A stretch of DNA of 6,928 bases from Candidatus Competibacteraceae bacterium (GTDB lineage Bacteria; Pseudomonadota; Gammaproteobacteria; Competibacterales; Competibacteraceae): contig JAAUQA010000166.1 in NCBI GenBank assembly GCA_012032855.1, positions 1-6,928 of the forward strand, given 5' to 3'. Shown here in pieces: positions 6,680 to 6,928 of this stretch. Within the stretch, counting starts at the first letter, position 1; every line of letters starts with the position of its first letter. The position numbers and the translations under genes were made by a program. The notes below the pieces were generated by a model. That model had not been told where the DNA came from. It searched no databases and saw only the letters and a program-made list of their open reading frames with translations.

Positions 6680-6686
6680 CAAACCG

Positions 6687-6694
6687 ACCTCCTT
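6687..6694 (-). promoter_or_regulatory. Strong ribosome binding site AAGGAGGT of the sensor gene
   Basis: AAGGAGGT is a full match to the anti-Shine-Dalgarno and is spaced 7 bases from GTG 6679. It decides the start of the sensor gene upstream of the TGA rather than at ATG 6523. It lies in the 30-base gap after the peptide-binding protein stop, which supports co-transcription. Confidence 0.8.
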
Positions 6695-6709
6695 GCCAGC
6701 CAATCAGAT

Positions 6710-6928
6710 TCAGGGAGCGCTATTCCAGGACTCGATCCACAAGGTGCTGAGGAATTGATGGCCGGTGGGGCGCACGCCCTGCAACCAACCTGGGAGAATA
6801 TACGCGTCGGCCCGGAAAAACAGCGGAATGACCGGCAGATCATTGGCATAAAGATGCTGCAATTGGCTCCACAAGGCTTTGCGCTTGTCGCGATCCAATT
6901 CCACTTCAATGGCATCAATCAACCGATC
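6710..6928 (-). CDS. C-terminal end of periplasmic oligopeptide-binding protein (5' end beyond window)
   Basis: The last 72 codons of a gene that enters from the right edge are visible, ending at TGA 6710. The pattern KRKALWSQLQHLYANDLP, then VIPLFFRADAYILP, then GWLQGVRPTGHQF and TLWIESW is the typical end of family 5 solute-binding proteins (OppA/DppA type). In that family this region closes the second lobe over the bound peptide or nickel ligand. The TTG at 6922 is not a real start, because the frame stays open to the edge. The gene lies directly upstream of the sensor gene. Its partner ATPase may be the ABC half of the fusion at 1-2143. No permease is seen in the window, so the rest of the transporter must lie outside it or be encoded elsewhere. 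Confidence 0.82.
   Translation of the reverse strand, partial: DRLIDAIEVELDRDKRKALWSQLQHLYANDLPVIPLFFRADAYILPGWLQGVRPTGHQFLSTLWIESWNSAP

Noticed and set aside
6576..6758. 60-codon plus-strand frame near the right end
   Set aside because: It runs antisense to the sensor leader and the peptide-binding protein end and has no motif or ribosome site of note.

Overview
The window looks like chromosomal DNA of a Gram-negative bacterium with a rich signalling repertoire, probably a gammaproteobacterium. The basis is the mix of gene families: an oligopeptide ABC system, a 7TMR-DISM hybrid kinase/cyclase and a GGDEF protein. I cannot name a genus from sequence alone.

Layout, left to right. (1) Positions 1-2143, minus strand: one uninterrupted reading frame of at least 714 codons that runs off the left edge. 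It joins a complete NACHT-type NTPase to an oligopeptide-type ABC transporter ATPase. No separate start for the ABC half is obvious, so this appears to be a true fusion. (2) Positions 2144-2327: a short divergent intergenic region with a good sigma70-like promoter pointing right and a 31-base hairpin in the presumed leader. (3) Positions 2328-3275, plus strand: a cyclic-nucleotide-binding-like domain joined to a GGDEF diguanylate cyclase with intact active and inhibitory sites. (4) Positions 3251-6679, minus strand: what was, or still is, one gene of about 3.4 kb encoding a membrane sensor. Its order is signal peptide, extracytoplasmic beta-sandwich domain, 7TM-DISM region, HisKA, HATPase, receiver, class III nucleotide cyclase and TPR-like tail. 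As given, it is interrupted by an in-frame TGA after the leader, a -1-type break at a run of T, and a +1-type break at a GGGGAAA run. (5) Positions 6710-6928, minus strand: the C-terminal end of a periplasmic oligopeptide-binding protein that runs off the right edge and sits 30 bases upstream of the sensor gene.

How the parts may work together (inference): the solute-binding protein and the ABC ATPase suggest a peptide-transport locus, although no permease lies in the window. The sensor is apparently co-transcribed with the solute-binding protein. Its cyclase output and the neighbouring CNB-GGDEF protein suggest a relay from an extracellular signal to a cyclic nucleotide and then to c-di-GMP. 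Two key residues are non-canonical (Gln for the usual Lys in the cyclase, Pro for the usual Arg in the CNB domain), so the ligand of each is uncertain. The three breaks could be sequencing errors, pseudogene decay or, less likely, recoding.
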